NCBI RefSeq assembly: GCF_032854445.1
Contig: NC_088295.1
Coordinates: 42,085,385-42,149,384, forward strand
DNA length: 64,000 nucleotides
Reading direction: 5' to 3'
Origin: Liolophura sinensis
Lineage: Eukaryota > Mollusca > Polyplacophora > Chitonida > Chitonidae
In this document: piece after piece, positions 36,401 through 48,601 of the stretch
Layout of the letters: each line of letters begins with the position of its first letter
Numbering within the stretch: the first letter of the stretch is position 1
Position numbers and translations under genes: made by a program
The notes under the pieces: model-generated
The model's input: only the letters and a program-made list of their open reading frames with translations
Database searches by the model: none
Told to the model about the DNA's origin: nothing

Positions 36401-36550
36401 TGCTATTTACGGACCTGTCCTGAGGCTTACATTTACTTTAAGCCACCGGTCGGGTTTCTAGAAAAACCACGGCCGGGTGATAAGGAATACAGACAGAGCG
36501 GTTTAACAGCTGGGAATTATGACAAATGTGATCTTTTGCGCGTAATATAA

Positions 36551-38474
36551 AAACCTGTCCTCCGGCGATGGGTGACCCGGACTTTAAATGAGCTGCCTGG
36601 TCAGGTGTGAATACTGAGCGCATACTGGACATGCAGTGAGTCCTGCATCAGGTCAACGAAACAATACCCCTCTCTGCGTCTTTTTGCCAATAATATTTAT
36701 AGTATTCAAATTTCGCGGTGAAATAATGCCTTTAATATTTCTATAGACAGTTTGATAAGTGTGGGTCACTGTCAATGTATTCGACCATGTAATAACAAAC
36801 ATAGGCCATTTAAGGGCTTTACGTGTTAAGGGAGAATTTAAATTACATGTTTAACTGAAATTTAATGAAAGAAATAGACGTTACTTTAAAGCGAATCGTA
36901 GACAGGAGCGCGTATCAAATCAAATGACTGTCATAATACCCTGTTGTATGCCTGGCTTGCACTTTTCAGAATTACGGCGACATACGTGGGACTAAAGTAC
37001 CTATTGGCTTATATTTCAGAAGACAAAGAAACTTTAAACTTGTAGTAAATATAAACACGTGTGTCACATAATCAACTACAGGTGTCTTTATTTTGATCCA
37101 ATGAATGGATGGTTGTGCGGTTCTAAATCTAGGTGAATACAATACTCTTGTCTAGTAGAAATACTGTTATCGTTGAACTGTATGTTTTCTATGGCGTTCT
37201 TGAAGATTTTCCTAGAAAAAGTGTTAGTATCGAGCATTTTGGGATTAGTATCTGTCTCGTTACTCATGAAATGAATTGTTGCCAGCATATAGCATTCTGC
37301 GACCTCGTAGATTTCAAAGCGAAATTGCTGAGGCATTGTAATCCATTAAATTTAAAAAGCATCATTTTGAGCATGTGTTTGTGACAAAATAATAGCTAGG
37401 TAGTACATTGACAGATTAGAACTAATATTGTCCGGTTAATAAAACACGTCGTTTTAAATGAAATCCATGTCTTTTTTATCATTGTTCGATTCTTTGTGCA
37501 TTTGGGTTGGAAAGCTGGAATAATGTGACATTCTTAGCCCTTTCTTTTCTCTTTAATAACGTTCCTCTGGAATCATGTACACAGTGCACAAATAAAGGGG
37601 GGAATGTGCCTGAATAGTCCTGATGTAATGATTGGGACTATATAGCCGTGCTGAAGCCTATGGTTATGTATGCATATGGGCATTTTGTCTAAATTTCAAT
37701 ATGATATTTCAAGTAATGCGTTCGTATCATCAAAACCTATTTACTGACACCAATTTAGAACACTTTTTGAAATTTATATTCATAATTTAATGAAAATATA
37801 TTTCTCTGATACAAGATATCAAATGCCATGCAGTCATATATGCCATAATGGGTTTGAGATACCATAAGAGACAGTTATAACCACCACTAGTTTTTTTGTC
37901 ATCAGCGTGTATGATGTTTTGATGGAAAATTATTTGACAAATTTTACCATAATCAGGTCTTCATCTAAAACTTAGCGTATAAAACGCTATAAATATGTAT
38001 TTTGGGGCATCAAAGAACTATAAAGACAATAAGCTGAAGTGCATACCGTGCAGAATTACCCCATCTTTTGACGTCACTGAGCTACATGTTCACGTCAGAT
38101 TAAAATAACTATCTATAACTTAAGAGTGCACGTATGTAGGACGTTTGTGACTGGCTTTTCATCGGCATTTCACGAGTCTGGTGAGTTCACGCAGGTTTGA
38201 ACAAGACATAAAGCAGGAGTCTCCCAAACCAGCGCGGTTAAAAGACGTATTTTCACGGTAGTTGCTAGAATGAATATACATCTTGCATAATATACATGGA
38301 GTTTGAAGGCTCCGTTTGCTGCTACCGTTTCTTAGTCGCGTTAGTTTACCAGAGCACCATCTTATCTCGTCTAAACACGCGTAAAGTTGTGAGTTTCCTG
38401 AAACGCCTATTCGGTTTATATACACTTCAGGCCACAGCCTTGAATTCAGCTCTAGATGGTTTGGCTGCGGTTTT
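36551..38474. other. Upstream flank of the Ras-like gene; no gene seen
   Basis: AT-rich unique sequence. Frames at 37088-37384 on both strands overlap antisense and have no domain. Confidence 0.4.
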
Positions 38475-38600
38475 TAGTCAGGAGGTTTGTCAGGTGCTTG
38501 TAAAAGGGCGGTGGTTTACTCCACCCTTTCACCCGTCAGTTCTCGAGTGCGGCGCTTTCCATCTGCCAATAAAATAAATAAATGAATAAGTGAGTAAATA
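38475..38600 (+). mobile_element. SINE 3' part, variant body
   Basis: GTCAGGAGGTTTGTCAGGTG, TTGTAAAAGGGCGGTGGTTT, ACTCCACC, then TCTCGAGTGCGGCG and a CCAATAAAATAAATAAATGA tail. The GTGCGGCG and tail words are shared with SINE-A, but the body before them is of the GGCGGTGGTTTACTCC type, so this is a different subfamily. Confidence 0.65.
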
Positions 38601-39839
38601 AATACATGAATACACTTAAAATAATATAGTATTATTATCTCAAAAAAATAAATAGAGAAAGAAAGAAAGCAAAAAGAAAACTAGAACTGCAAAGCAGTTT
38701 CTGTCGGGGTTTATTGTTGTATAGTTATCATTCTACGGCATCAAACAGAAGACAGCATAGCTGTATGTCATCGTACAACCGTTTAGGGAAGTCATGGACA
38801 GGGCAGCAAAATTAGTATCACAAGCGTATGTACACGTTGGGATACAAATTACCTGTGACACCAAAACAAAATCTCGACACACAAAAAACACTTGCGTTGA
38901 AAGATAATATAACAACCTTTCATTCAACACAAAAATGTGTTAAATAAATGTGAAGTGTACAAGTAGGCTACACCTTGTGTTTATCAAAACAATATAGAGT
39001 TGTTTGAATATAACATAAGGATTTTATATGAAAAGCCCAAGTTTGTAGTTCGTATAACACAAGTGTTTTTTGAGTGTATGCGAACCCTCCATCTATTTAT
39101 TGTCACAATTATTTTTCGGTATAATTAACACATTCCATACTTGTCCACATTTGCGATTGTAGATTGTATGTATATATACGATATGAAGCTTACCGCAAAT
39201 ACTCCGCCAGTTATCTGAATTGATTTACACGTGGCGTATTAAATACCCGAACTTATGAATGACATTAGCGCCTGCTCTATGACTCGCTCTGACCAACCTC
39301 TCAATAAAAGCTGTCGGCATATTTAAAGAGACTTTGCTCCCAATGTCTCGGTGTAACCTCTGTGACCCAAATGCTTTAAAGAGGAGCTTACATAAGAACT
39401 GCCGGCCTTAGTAAAGAGTTCCTATTTTTAGGATATAGGAGTATTAACTGCAGCAATCCGTATGAACATGCAGGCATTACGTTTCCACGCCACGCCTCGC
39501 ATAAAGAAGCTTTTTTTCTATATATAGCACATGCTGAAAATGAAAATGGATGTGTAAGGGTACTTTACCATTATGTAGCATACGTACTGTGGACTTCATG
39601 CCGATATTGTAACCTACATCTACAGTATAAAGTTTTTACAGTGCGTCGGTACCTAACCCCATATTGAGATTTCAACAGGTAGTCTTAATGTAGATTTTTA
39701 TGGAATATTAAGCTTGCAGCTGAGCCTCAGTTTTGGGCTAGATAACATTTCCTGCACCAACGCGTGAATTACTACTCATAGTCATAGTCAATTTGAATTC
39801 ACAAAGTCGGAAGACCCTGGCATCAAACCCGGCCAAAAC
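38601..39839. other. Unique sequence, no gene seen
   Basis: Short A-rich simple sequence (AAAGAAAGAAAGC) near 38655 and otherwise unique AT-rich DNA. Confidence 0.4.
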
Positions 39840-40100
39840 TTTATATATGGTACTTGCTGCTGCCTCGCTTGGTGCTGAGCGGTGAGAGGTTAGAGCATGG
39901 AGACATGACTGGTTGTCCTGGTGTCAGTATAATGTGGCACGGTGGGGTGTCATGCCTGGTGTCTTCGGCATGATACTTGAATGGCGGCAGCACTTTGGCG
40001 ACATGGACTCGCCCTGCCACTAGAAGACACAATATATGCACACACACCTAATGACTCCTCGTCGTCACATGACCGAAAAATTGTTAAGTACGCCCCCAAG
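39840..40100 (+). mobile_element. SINE-B, body and tail
   Basis: Starts near GGTACTTGCTGCTGCCTCGC, then GCTGAGCGGTGAGAGGTTAG, GGTGTCAGTATAATGTGGC, GGTGGGGTGTCATGCCTGGT, CTTCGGCATGATACTTGAAT, GGCGACATGGACTCGCCCTG, CACACACACCTAATGACTCC and ACATGACCGAAAAATTGTTA. It is the best-preserved SINE-B body here. A tetranucleotide run follows the tail directly. Confidence 0.88.
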
Positions 40101-40178
40101 CATACATACATATATACATACATACATACATACATACATACATACATACATACATACAAACATACATTCAATTTGAAT
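40101..40178. repeat. CATA microsatellite
   Basis: Mostly (CATA)n with one TATATA interruption, directly after the SINE-B tail, from which it probably grew. Confidence 0.9.
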
Positions 40179-43079
40179 TCAGAAAATATATATTCTTTGG
40201 CGCAATAATGCCATTCTCTTCATTATGGAGTTGCCTGTTTTCGTGTTCACAGTACAAAACGCTTGTTTACGATAATATTAAAGTTACATCTTGGTGTACG
40301 TCAAGTGTGCTGATAACTGTACACTGCAGAAGTTATTTTTTCGCTTAAAATCAGTGATTAAATAAGACGAAGAAATGAAGTAAAATGCTTGTGTGCGAAA
40401 TCTTATTCCTTTCAAGCTGGAGGCCTAGGTCCGTATACATGCAACAATCTTTCATCACATTTTGAAACCTCTTACTTTCACTCAAAAGAAAAATAACGTC
40501 CCAATCATTCTATGTTACTAAAATATAAAAACGCACCCAAACTGGGCGCCTATTGTATCTAAAATACAATGTTTAACACACACATGGCTTTGATAAAAAT
40601 GCATTTTCTGTTTAATTTATCGGAAATGAATGCATGTGGTATGCTTTGCATGGGTTGTCCGAAAAAGAAATACTTTGATCTGAACAGAACAATTGATATT
40701 CTGATGTGCAAGTCCGCGTAATTACTCTCAAAATGGAGGCCCGAATTAAGAATGACGTCGTGTCTCACTTATTCGCCCAAAACCATCCACATGTAAGAAT
40801 AATAGACCAAAAAACTACATACATACATAAGATGATGAATTCCTGTTTTGATTTTCCGACCATTACCACGTTATATATTGTCCACCATACAGATATTGTC
40901 CTAAGGCGTTTAATATATTAAAGATATAAGGCATATATAAGTATATTATAACTTGGCCGTTACTAGTAATTACACAGGGTTATATGTTAGAGTTAAAAGC
41001 GCATTGACATTTTGTGGATGGGTCTATTATTGGACGGCTGATTTTGTTGCGCTTTTGCTTTTTGCCCATATAGATACAATAACATTAACACAGTTCAACT
41101 AAATACATGGTTTCATTAGAGTTAGAGATTTCCTTGCGTCACGTAGGCGAAACCTATTCCAGAAATTAAGTCGACTTTTTATACCGAATATATCTCAGTC
41201 GCACCTGATGATTGATTATTGGAATGCAAGGGATTTCGAGTTGTCCAATGTACGCAGCGCTCTGCCTGGTGGATTTTACAGCTATATATGTAACATCTGA
41301 TGACAGAGCCTCTATTTCAATACATCCAAGTTAATTCTTGAACCGTTGTCATTGGCTCAAAGCTCAACCAGTTAGAAATCGTTTTTCACTGGGGACAAAA
41401 AGAATTCTGTGCAGGCTTGGAAAAGCTGGGTTTCCATGACAACTGAGAGGATTGCAGCAGTGAGCTAGCTCATGTCTCTGGTCACATGGGAGAAAGCGGT
41501 CTAGTTTCCATGTCTGGACTGATAGCTCTAGGGTCGTAATTCTGGAGCCTGGATCGGAATACAGTAACAGTTACATGTCGCTGTTTAAGAAATAAAAGGC
41601 GAATGCGGAGATGACTGCAAGGTTTACAGAATTTGATATAGCTATAAAAAATTGCAATGGGTTGGGTTACGTATAGCATGGCATTAATTATCATCATAAT
41701 GCGTTCTTTTACCCGATGGCTAATTTAGCGTTGGACAAAAGGCTCATTCATGGGTATTTATATTCTCCTCTTACTCATACATGACGCAATATCGCTGCAT
41801 CAATCTTTTTTTTCAGCCCAAAATGTGCGCACGTGCATGAGATGAAGGCAACAGCACCATAGATTAACGGTTGAATTGCGCGTGTGCAGCTGTGAAGTTG
41901 GTGTGCTATATGCAGCGCACAAATGTAGAGTTGCGTCCTTGATAGAATTTTAGTGGTATTTCTGGTAACATCATTATCTAAGACAAATTGAGCGGTTGCT
42001 GTATTGTATTACACCAGCATTATTTTACTGAGAAACAATATTTTAGGAGAACTACTGGGGCATATGAAAAGGACAGACTGTAAAATGTGGTAGCATTGGG
42101 CGTCTGTACAGCAATGAAAGGAACAATATATGCCAATACTTCTTGGATTGTTCTTCACTGGAAATGTTATGTACGACAAAATCAGTGGAAAGCGGCGTAA
42201 CAAGACACATTCATAACATGAATATATACATATATATATATAACCCCCCCACCCCCACCCAACCCCCCCCCAACCCCCAAAAAAAAAAAACAACAAACAT
42301 GACCTATTTTGGTGTCGTATATATATTCATTTTAAAGAGCGTTTTGAACTTGGGTCAAACATTTCCGAAGTTACCTGCCGAATGTCGTATGAAACGCGTG
42401 TATATGAATCAAGGCTCAAAAGATAGTTAAATGGCAGCCTTTCGCGAACCCAATTCTCAGTTTTTGGTTTTATTAATGTTTCTCTTTAGTTTGCCACAAA
42501 ATATTTTCGTGCGCACGCGTCTTCATATAATTATATCAGCCGGGTGATATTGCCGCAGAAATATGCTAATGGAATTAATGCTTGGGCCGTGGAATTTTCG
42601 TCGCCGTTTTTGACAGTTACATTTCAGATTTTAAAGCTTACTTTTGGGACCGAATGCATAAAAGTGGAATAAGTGAGATATACGGATTATTTCAGGTATA
42701 ACCTTTCTGTTAAACCACAGCTGGTATACATAAAGCTGGGGTAGGTGAAACTGCGGTATATAACGTTATTCCTGGAATTACAGACGGCGGTATGCCTGTT
42801 TTGGATGGAATAAATTATTTTGTTGTGTTTATACGCCAGAACTGATGGTATAAGTTATACCTACCAGGAGGGAGTGGAATAAAACCGATGGTAGTGCTGT
42901 ATAGTTGACAATATCATTAATTTTGTATCGTGTTGAGGGGTTGTTCAATGTCCCAGAGAGCTCTTCCAAAATTTTCTTGAAAATCGATTCTTAAATGTTG
43001 AATGAATTTAGACGAAGTTAAAGGTAAAAGTGTAGACAGTTATTTTTGACGGCGACAATTACACATTGATAATGCATTG
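40179..43079. other. Gene-poor interval
   Basis: No coding exon recognised. A C-rich tract is at 42244-42288. The remaining sequence is unique. Confidence 0.4.
42244..42288. repeat. C-rich tract (G-rich on minus)
   Basis: Runs of 5-8 C separated by A or AA, ending in a poly-A stretch. On the minus strand this gives at least four G-runs, compatible with a G-quadruplex. Confidence 0.75.
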
Positions 43080-43200
43080 ATTTACTTGATTACTGTTTAA
43101 CACCATATTCAAGAATATTCCACTTACACGACTGCGGTCAATTTTGAGGCCGCAGGAACCTGAAGTGTCTGGAGTAAACTATCTTCGTTGGTAAATCACT
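43080..43200 (-). mobile_element. Diverged SINE-A-like copy
   Basis: Reverse orientation: TTGATTACTGTTTAACACCA, TATTCAAGAATATTCCACTT, ACACGACTGCGGTCA, then a GCAGGAACCTGAAGTGTCTG block. The body differs from the main SINE-A in the same way as the 28796 copy, suggesting a subfamily. Confidence 0.55.
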
Positions 43201-43299
43201 GAAATGTCGGCTTCAACCAACGTCAGACTAGCTGAGCAAACGGCCTTACGCTTAAAACGTTAGTCAAGAATTTTGAACTTAAATGACAGCGTCCAGAAG

Positions 43300-43420
43300 A
43301 AACCGAAGTGCAACGACCTTTTGTCATGCAAATAAACCGAATTGCCACGACCTTCTCCATACATAAAGATGGAGGAAACTGAAGTGGAACGACCTTTCGC
43401 CATGCAAATAAACCTCTAGA
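43300..43420. repeat. Direct duplication of ~74 bp
   Basis: GAAACCGAAGTGCAACGACC with TTTTGTCATGCAAATAAACC at about 43302 recurs near 43376 as GAAACTGAAGTGGAACGACC with TTTCGCCATGCAAATAAACC. Both units keep the octamer word ATGCAAAT, which could be incidental. Confidence 0.8.
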
Positions 43421-43847
43421 TTGAAATTTCCAGTCGTACCAGCGAGAGTTCTGAGCTCATTTGATCTTTGGGCCTGACTCGATTAAGGCCTACCAGAACA
43501 ACGCCTCTTAGACGAGATCTTGGTTGGTGGCGGTTGTATGATCATGCATAGAGCAAGGTCGCACTGGCTTGTTCTACGACGTATATGGTTCTAGGAGAGT
43601 GGTATACATGGCCTCTTTAAAATGCATGCATGAAAGTAATCCGAAACCTAATCTTGGACATTATGAGACAGACATGGGCATCTCTCTAACTAACTGATAG
43701 GTCCTCGGGCCATGGGGTCGCTAATCTGTGTTAAGCTCATATCCCATTCCCAACCCACAGTCCATGCATACATATATAATCCTGAGCCGCTGTAAGTATT
43801 GAATGTCTGGGTTTGCCCAAAGTATTTCATAAATTCCTTCCATACAG

Positions 43848-43984
43848 GTTATCTGGATCAGACCATGATTGATTTAATTGCGCTTACAAAGGCGTCCGAG
43901 CAGCGAGCCTCCGCACTTGTGGTCAGTGTTCTCACTGATGATCTATACATCACAGATGTTGTCCGTATGTATCTGACCCAATAA
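43848..43984 (+). CDS. Possible isolated terminal exon (weak)
   Basis: A splice-acceptor-like CCTTCCATACAG precedes a 45-codon open frame ending in TAA at 43982-43984. The frame has balanced, protein-like composition (YLDQTMIDLIALTKASEQ, then ALVVSVLTDDLYITDVV). No partner exon, family or poly(A) signal was identified. A chance frame is equally likely. Confidence 0.15.
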
Positions 43985-44953
43985 GTTCACTAATGACCTG
44001 TCATTGTGCTGCGATCGATTTGCCACGGAAATGGCAGGCAGCGTACAGCCTTTTGTCATTCCATGACAGTACACGGTCTTTGGGTCATACGGCGGCATTA
44101 AGGCAGGTCACCGGACCACATTTCCAATTACAAGACGATTTACTCATTATTTTCCCCTCCTGTAGGTCAAAGGAAAGGCTTCCAAACTCACGGACAGCCT
44201 GACCAATCTATGTCAAGACTGTGATTTGTCATATGGTAATCGTGATTACTCAGCGTGATTATGACACAAAGGACCATCGCCTGAGAAATGGAATGGTAAT
44301 TGGGGGCAAAGACGGGAATTGTAGAGAATACACATGCTCTAGATACTATTATATACATTGTGAACATCGAACGGATTCAGCGAATTCCAAATGATGATAA
44401 GTTGCGCTTTTAACCTACTGAATCGTGACTTTGTTCCAAAATCTCCTCAATCAGTGATACTTTTCTTCGTGGGTTAAAATGTGACTAATAGGTGACATAC
44501 ACGAAGTTTTCCGCAATCCATTTTGGGTATAGTCGAGTTTAATGCAGCCAAAATGTTGGAAGGCCCTATTTATTATCCATGCTATAATAACAAGACTATA
44601 ATATGTGTTAAATACAAAGATAGATACAAAAGGGTATTTTAAGTATTTGGTGATTTACCAAGTAGCTGGTTTAAAACCAGACCATCGAAAGAAAGGCCTT
44701 AGTGTGGAAAGACGGGAAATCGGCCCCAGTGGAAGAAATTGTGCACGTGTAGCAGCAAAATACATTACAGCGGTGCTTGACAACTCCTGGCACCTCTGTA
44801 AAGGCCACTTCTTTTTTCAGCTATGCTTTACTCCTCTTTCCATGTTGTATAGCTAGCTTGGGACTTATAATGCTCCAAAAATGCACTGAAGCCAGCCTGT
44901 GTCAGTGATGGCGTTGTACAGTTTAAAAAATGAAGAAATGGTAGCCTCCATGT
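43985..44953. other. Unique sequence, no gene seen
   Basis: Only short frames without recognisable domains. Confidence 0.4.
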
Positions 44954-45198
44954 AGAAAATTAATCTGTTAATTTGAACAGAAAGTCTTTTGTCTGAGTGA
45001 TGCTAGAATGTATTTTGCTATTGCAGCAGATTGTTCTGTTACACACATAGAACACACATATTCTAATTTAACATAAATATTCTATTAGACTGACAGAACA
45101 TGTTAAACATGACAGAACATTATGTTATAATAACAGAATACATTCTAGCATCACTCAGACAGACTCTGTTAAAATTAACAGATTAATTTTTTGAGTGA
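44954..45198. mobile_element. TA-type MITE, copy 3 of 3
   Basis: Left TTAATCTGTTAATTTGAACA and GAGTGATGCTAGAATGTATT mirror the right AATACATTCTAGCATCACTC and CTGTTAAAATTAACAG. The outermost left bases (GTAGAAAATTAA) have drifted from the CACTAAAAA consensus, while the right end still reads TTTTTTGAGTG. The inverted arms extend about 80 bp. Confidence 0.82.
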
Positions 45199-45284
45199 AC
45201 TCTGGTCACACTGATATATCTTTCTTGTATTAGACATTGTAGAGTTTAGAAAATCCACTGCATCACAAATGTAACTTTCTGGAA

Positions 45285-45340
45285 AGATTTTTGTGGAGGC
45301 CGTTAAACACCAATCAAATAAATAAATATATATATATACA
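45285..45340 (+). mobile_element. SINE tail scrap
   Basis: GGCCGTTAAACACCAATCAA followed by an ATAAATAAATATATATA tail; only the 3' end of a SINE of the GTTAAACACCAATCA type remains. Confidence 0.5.
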
Positions 45341-46304
45341 TATATAATTTCAGCCTTATAATTCAGCTGTATAGCTTTATTATACCTCGTGAATATCATA
45401 AAGCTATCTTGATTTTTCATTGGTCAATGATGAATGGCACAAATCGAGGTGGCCGATTGGATCGGTTATATGTACACGTCTTGACTACAGGATACATGAA
45501 AAGGTACTATAAAATAAAAAGTATGGTTTAACGAAAATTGGAGCAAGATATCGCAAAAATTAGAATTTGTTTTCATTTTTTGGCCTTAAGAAACACTGTA
45601 GTATAAAGCCAATTCTACACCCTAAGAAGAAAGGTGAGTTCTTCTTTTTTACATACTTTCATGTGTTCAGCCACATCATATACGTCGTACTGAGAAATAA
45701 AAACCAAGCATTAATATGTCCTTTAATCTATGGAAAGCAGCCCCTACAATTACCAAGCTATAAAGTAAGTGTCTGTCTCGTTACTACATCGAAGAATGGA
45801 GGTCAGTTTTGACCAGAAGCGAAGAGAAGCCATCTCGCCAAAACACTGTCCTGACATCTTCACTTAGCCCAAAGCAACCATGAAAGACAGCGAAGGGTTT
45901 CTTTGTGTCTCCAACCAGTTGAAGGGTGCAGCACAAGTGCGTTCTGTCTTTGTCAAGTTTCATCAGGAATTCACTCACGTCTTGACGGCATCTGTGTATG
46001 ACAGGGTGGTTCCAAAGTTGCCACAGGACTATTTATAGTACTGTCTCGATCGATTGTCTTGAATTAGACAAGAAACCCCACTCAAGCAAGCTATTCCAGC
46101 AAAATGTTTTATTAAAGATTTTGTAACAGTTTCTTAGATGGCTTGTCTCACACGATACCTGTGTGCAAACCTTTTCCGGCCTATTATACCTTACCAAGAC
46201 CTTCCAACAAACGAAGACGGGTTGCCGAAGCCATACGTATTTTGTATTGTTCACACAAATGCATGCACATATAAGGTACATATTTTGAGATATATGCAGA
46301 TCAG
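45341..46304. other. Unique sequence, no gene seen
   Basis: A 76-codon minus-strand frame at about 45784-46018 is noted under rejected items. Nothing else stands out. Confidence 0.35.
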
Positions 46305-46596
46305 GATAGCTTCGGTGCCTTAATGGCTAGTGCTCGCCTCGAAGTCAGGAGGCCACGGATCAAATCCCGGTCGGGTAATAAAAAAAAACCAATACTTTTT
46401 ACTGCCTCGTTTGGTGCACAGCACTGAGAGGGTAGAGCAAGGAAATAGGATTGGCTGACCCGGTCTCAGTAATAATGTGAGTGCAGGGGTGTCGTGTCTG
46501 GTGTCTTCGGCATGATACTTTAGTGGCGGCAGCACTTTGGCAGCATGGATTCGCCCTGCCAGAAGAGGACACAGTATATGTGTACACACACCTAAT
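46305..46596 (+). mobile_element. SINE-B with tRNA-like head, interrupted
   Basis: The most complete SINE-B. A tRNA-like head (CTTCGGTGCCTTAATGGCTA, GAAGTCAGGAGGCCACG, then the B box-like GGATCAAATCCCGG) is followed by GGTCGGGTAATA, CTGCCTCGTTTGGTGC and CTTCGGCATGATACTTTAGT. The CCTGCCAGAAGAGGACACAG block then runs to CACACACCTAAT. There the copy breaks at the insertion described next and resumes at 47664. Confidence 0.88.
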
Positions 46597-47663
46597 TATG
46601 GCCATCATCGTACCACTTTACAATCGTTTCATCGCCCAGCGATGGCAAGAAGCCATGACACGATGGTACGAAGGCATAACAAGATGCTAGCATCCCGCCA
46701 TCGCCTCATGCCATCGTTTCGTGTCATCGTACCAACGCTTCGTTCCATCGCTCTCCTAATAATACTCATGTGACACGTTCTTCTACTGATACTTATCCAC
46801 AATTTTTTTATACATATTATATGGGTTTGCTTGGCGTCGAACGTTTATCATTAAACGTGTAGACACAGTTAAACTGCATAAGTTCAGTTTAGACGGCAAG
46901 AATTCATTTTTAATTATTTTAAAAAAAAAAAAGAAAAACAGTGGCAAGTCGGATATTGGGAGGAGTTCATATGTTTTGACATAGGCTGACACCAGTTATC
47001 TAAACCCTCTTTCTGACATGTCCGTATTTGACATAGTTTGCACGATTTATGATAATGTGAATTTATCAATGAAGTTTATTTTACCTGTAGCAGTATGGTT
47101 TTAGATACTGTCTCAGTGAACAATGTAGTCTGTTCACCAAGACAGTAGTGTAGGCTGTGTTTCTGTGTGGAGTTTGTTCTAACCTCATGTTGGTGCACCT
47201 AGTTTAAAATAAATTACTCTTCACACCCATTGTCCAGTATGCAACATGTTCTTGAATAATTATAACGTCACTCGAGGCTTGTGGAGTTAAACAATATGAA
47301 TTAGGAAAAAGTATTCTAACTCCATTTTCCTTGCATTAAGATAAACGCCAAACATATCAATGCACGGAGCTTGTGTTACGCGTCACGAACGAAAAGGCAT
47401 GTTTGGTAACGAGTATGATTTTAAAGATAGCTGAATATGCCGACTGGCTAAAGAAATAGACTATAGTAATAAAATTGTATGTACCATAATGCACCACGTC
47501 CCTTGCCTTAAGGTCGATGGCACGAAGCGATGGCCTGATGGCACGAAGTTAGCATCGTGATTTCATGCCATCGCTTCGTGCCATCGCGCCATCGCTTTGC
47601 ATCATCGTGCCATCGCACGAACAATAGTATGATGGTAGGATGGTGACCTTATACGGCTTCCAT
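46597..47663. mobile_element. 1.07-kb foldback-type element inserted in SINE-B
   Basis: Intact SINE-B copies read CACACACCTAATGACTCCTCG. Here ACCTAAT (46590-46596) is followed by 1067 bp of other DNA, then ACCTAAT again (47664-47670) and GACTCTTCGTCATC. The 7-bp duplication marks an insertion. Both ends carry clusters of CATCG/CGATG words (CCATCGTTTCGTGTCATCG on the left, GCACGAAGCGATGGC and CCATCGCTTCGTGCCATCGC on the right) in both orientations, so the ends can fold on themselves and on each other. There is no transposase frame inside. The duplication length is near that of hAT-type elements (8 bp), but the superfamily is not established. Confidence 0.78.
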
Positions 47664-47692
47664 ACCTAATGACTCTTCGTCATCAATAAACG
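47664..47692 (+). mobile_element. SINE-B, distal remnant after insertion
   Basis: ACCTAATGACTCTTCGTCAT continues the SINE-B body interrupted at 46596, and then similarity is lost after about 30 bp. Confidence 0.7.
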
Positions 47693-48477
47693 AGGTGACT
47701 ATTTCACTGGTAACCGGATACGCAATACTACTTTTGACGCTGCGTGACCGGAGGACTTCGACCAATGACATTGGCAAAAATCAACCTTTTGTTCCTCGTA
47801 CGCTCGTTTCGGAAGTGGCAGTGACACCGACGGGTTCTTTCTTAGGTAAATATGACGTTGTGCAGCCTATTTACTATCGTCCTCTGACGTTTACGTGTCA
47901 AGGAGAATGAAGGCCCCATTATATCATCGCGCAGTTTAGCTAGTAGAGCAGAAAAACTCTTATAACACCGGACTTGTGTATGTTTTCGATGTGGCTTTAG
48001 TAGCCTTGTGATTAGCGATATACTTACAAACAATGCGTTGCCTTAACTGTAATAGCTCCAGAAAGTTAGTACATAGTTTAACCTGGGTGAATCAAACAGA
48101 CTTTCAACCCTATTGTAAATCTTCATTATTGCAATAACCTGGTCAATTTACGAATCTCGTTCTGCACGCATACTGTTATCAGTTTGTAAACTGTGGTCAG
48201 CATATTGAGTAGATCTGTGTCTTTCCCCCCCCCCCCCCCCTTATTTTGTGGTTAGAGTGAAGATGACGGTGGTGTGGTCGCGTTGCTTTCTACGTGGCAC
48301 GTGACGTCAGTTCATTCATGCTCCCCTGAATGAGTCTTGCTGAATACTGACTGTAGCATGGAGGACCCCCTTTTCAAATGTTGTTTACCATACGACACAC
48401 GCACATTCGCACTGAATTCTTACTAAATTCATCCATCTTAACCACGTTTAAAAAACGCCTTCTGACACAATAGCCAG
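47693..48477. other. Unique sequence with a C16 tract
   Basis: A pure C run of 16 nt lies at 48225-48240. No gene recognised. Confidence 0.4.
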
Positions 48478-48552
48478 AATGGTGTAGTGATTTAGACATT
48501 AGCCTACGAATCCAACACTGATGTGTGGTGGGAGTTCAAAACTAGCAATTAC
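48478..48552 (+). mobile_element. tRNA-like SINE head
   Basis: AGAATGGTGTAGTGATTTAG (A box-like) and GGGAGTTCAAAACTAGC (B box-like) with about 35 bp between them. It precedes the coding fragment below. The acceptor stem is not convincing for a functional tRNA. Confidence 0.5.
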
Positions 48553-48601
48553 CTCGGATAATCCAAGGTTATCAGAATCTTGCTTTTTGCAAATTCTGAA
48601 G

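Noticed and set aside
35429-36550. Plus-strand frames of 147 and 216 codons opposite the Ras-like gene
   Set aside because: Antisense shadows of the GTPase coding strand.
45784-46018. 76-codon minus-strand frame with ACTATAAATA just upstream
   Set aside because: Protein-like composition, but the TATA-like word lies immediately before the frame, leaving no room for a leader, and no family or partner exon was found.
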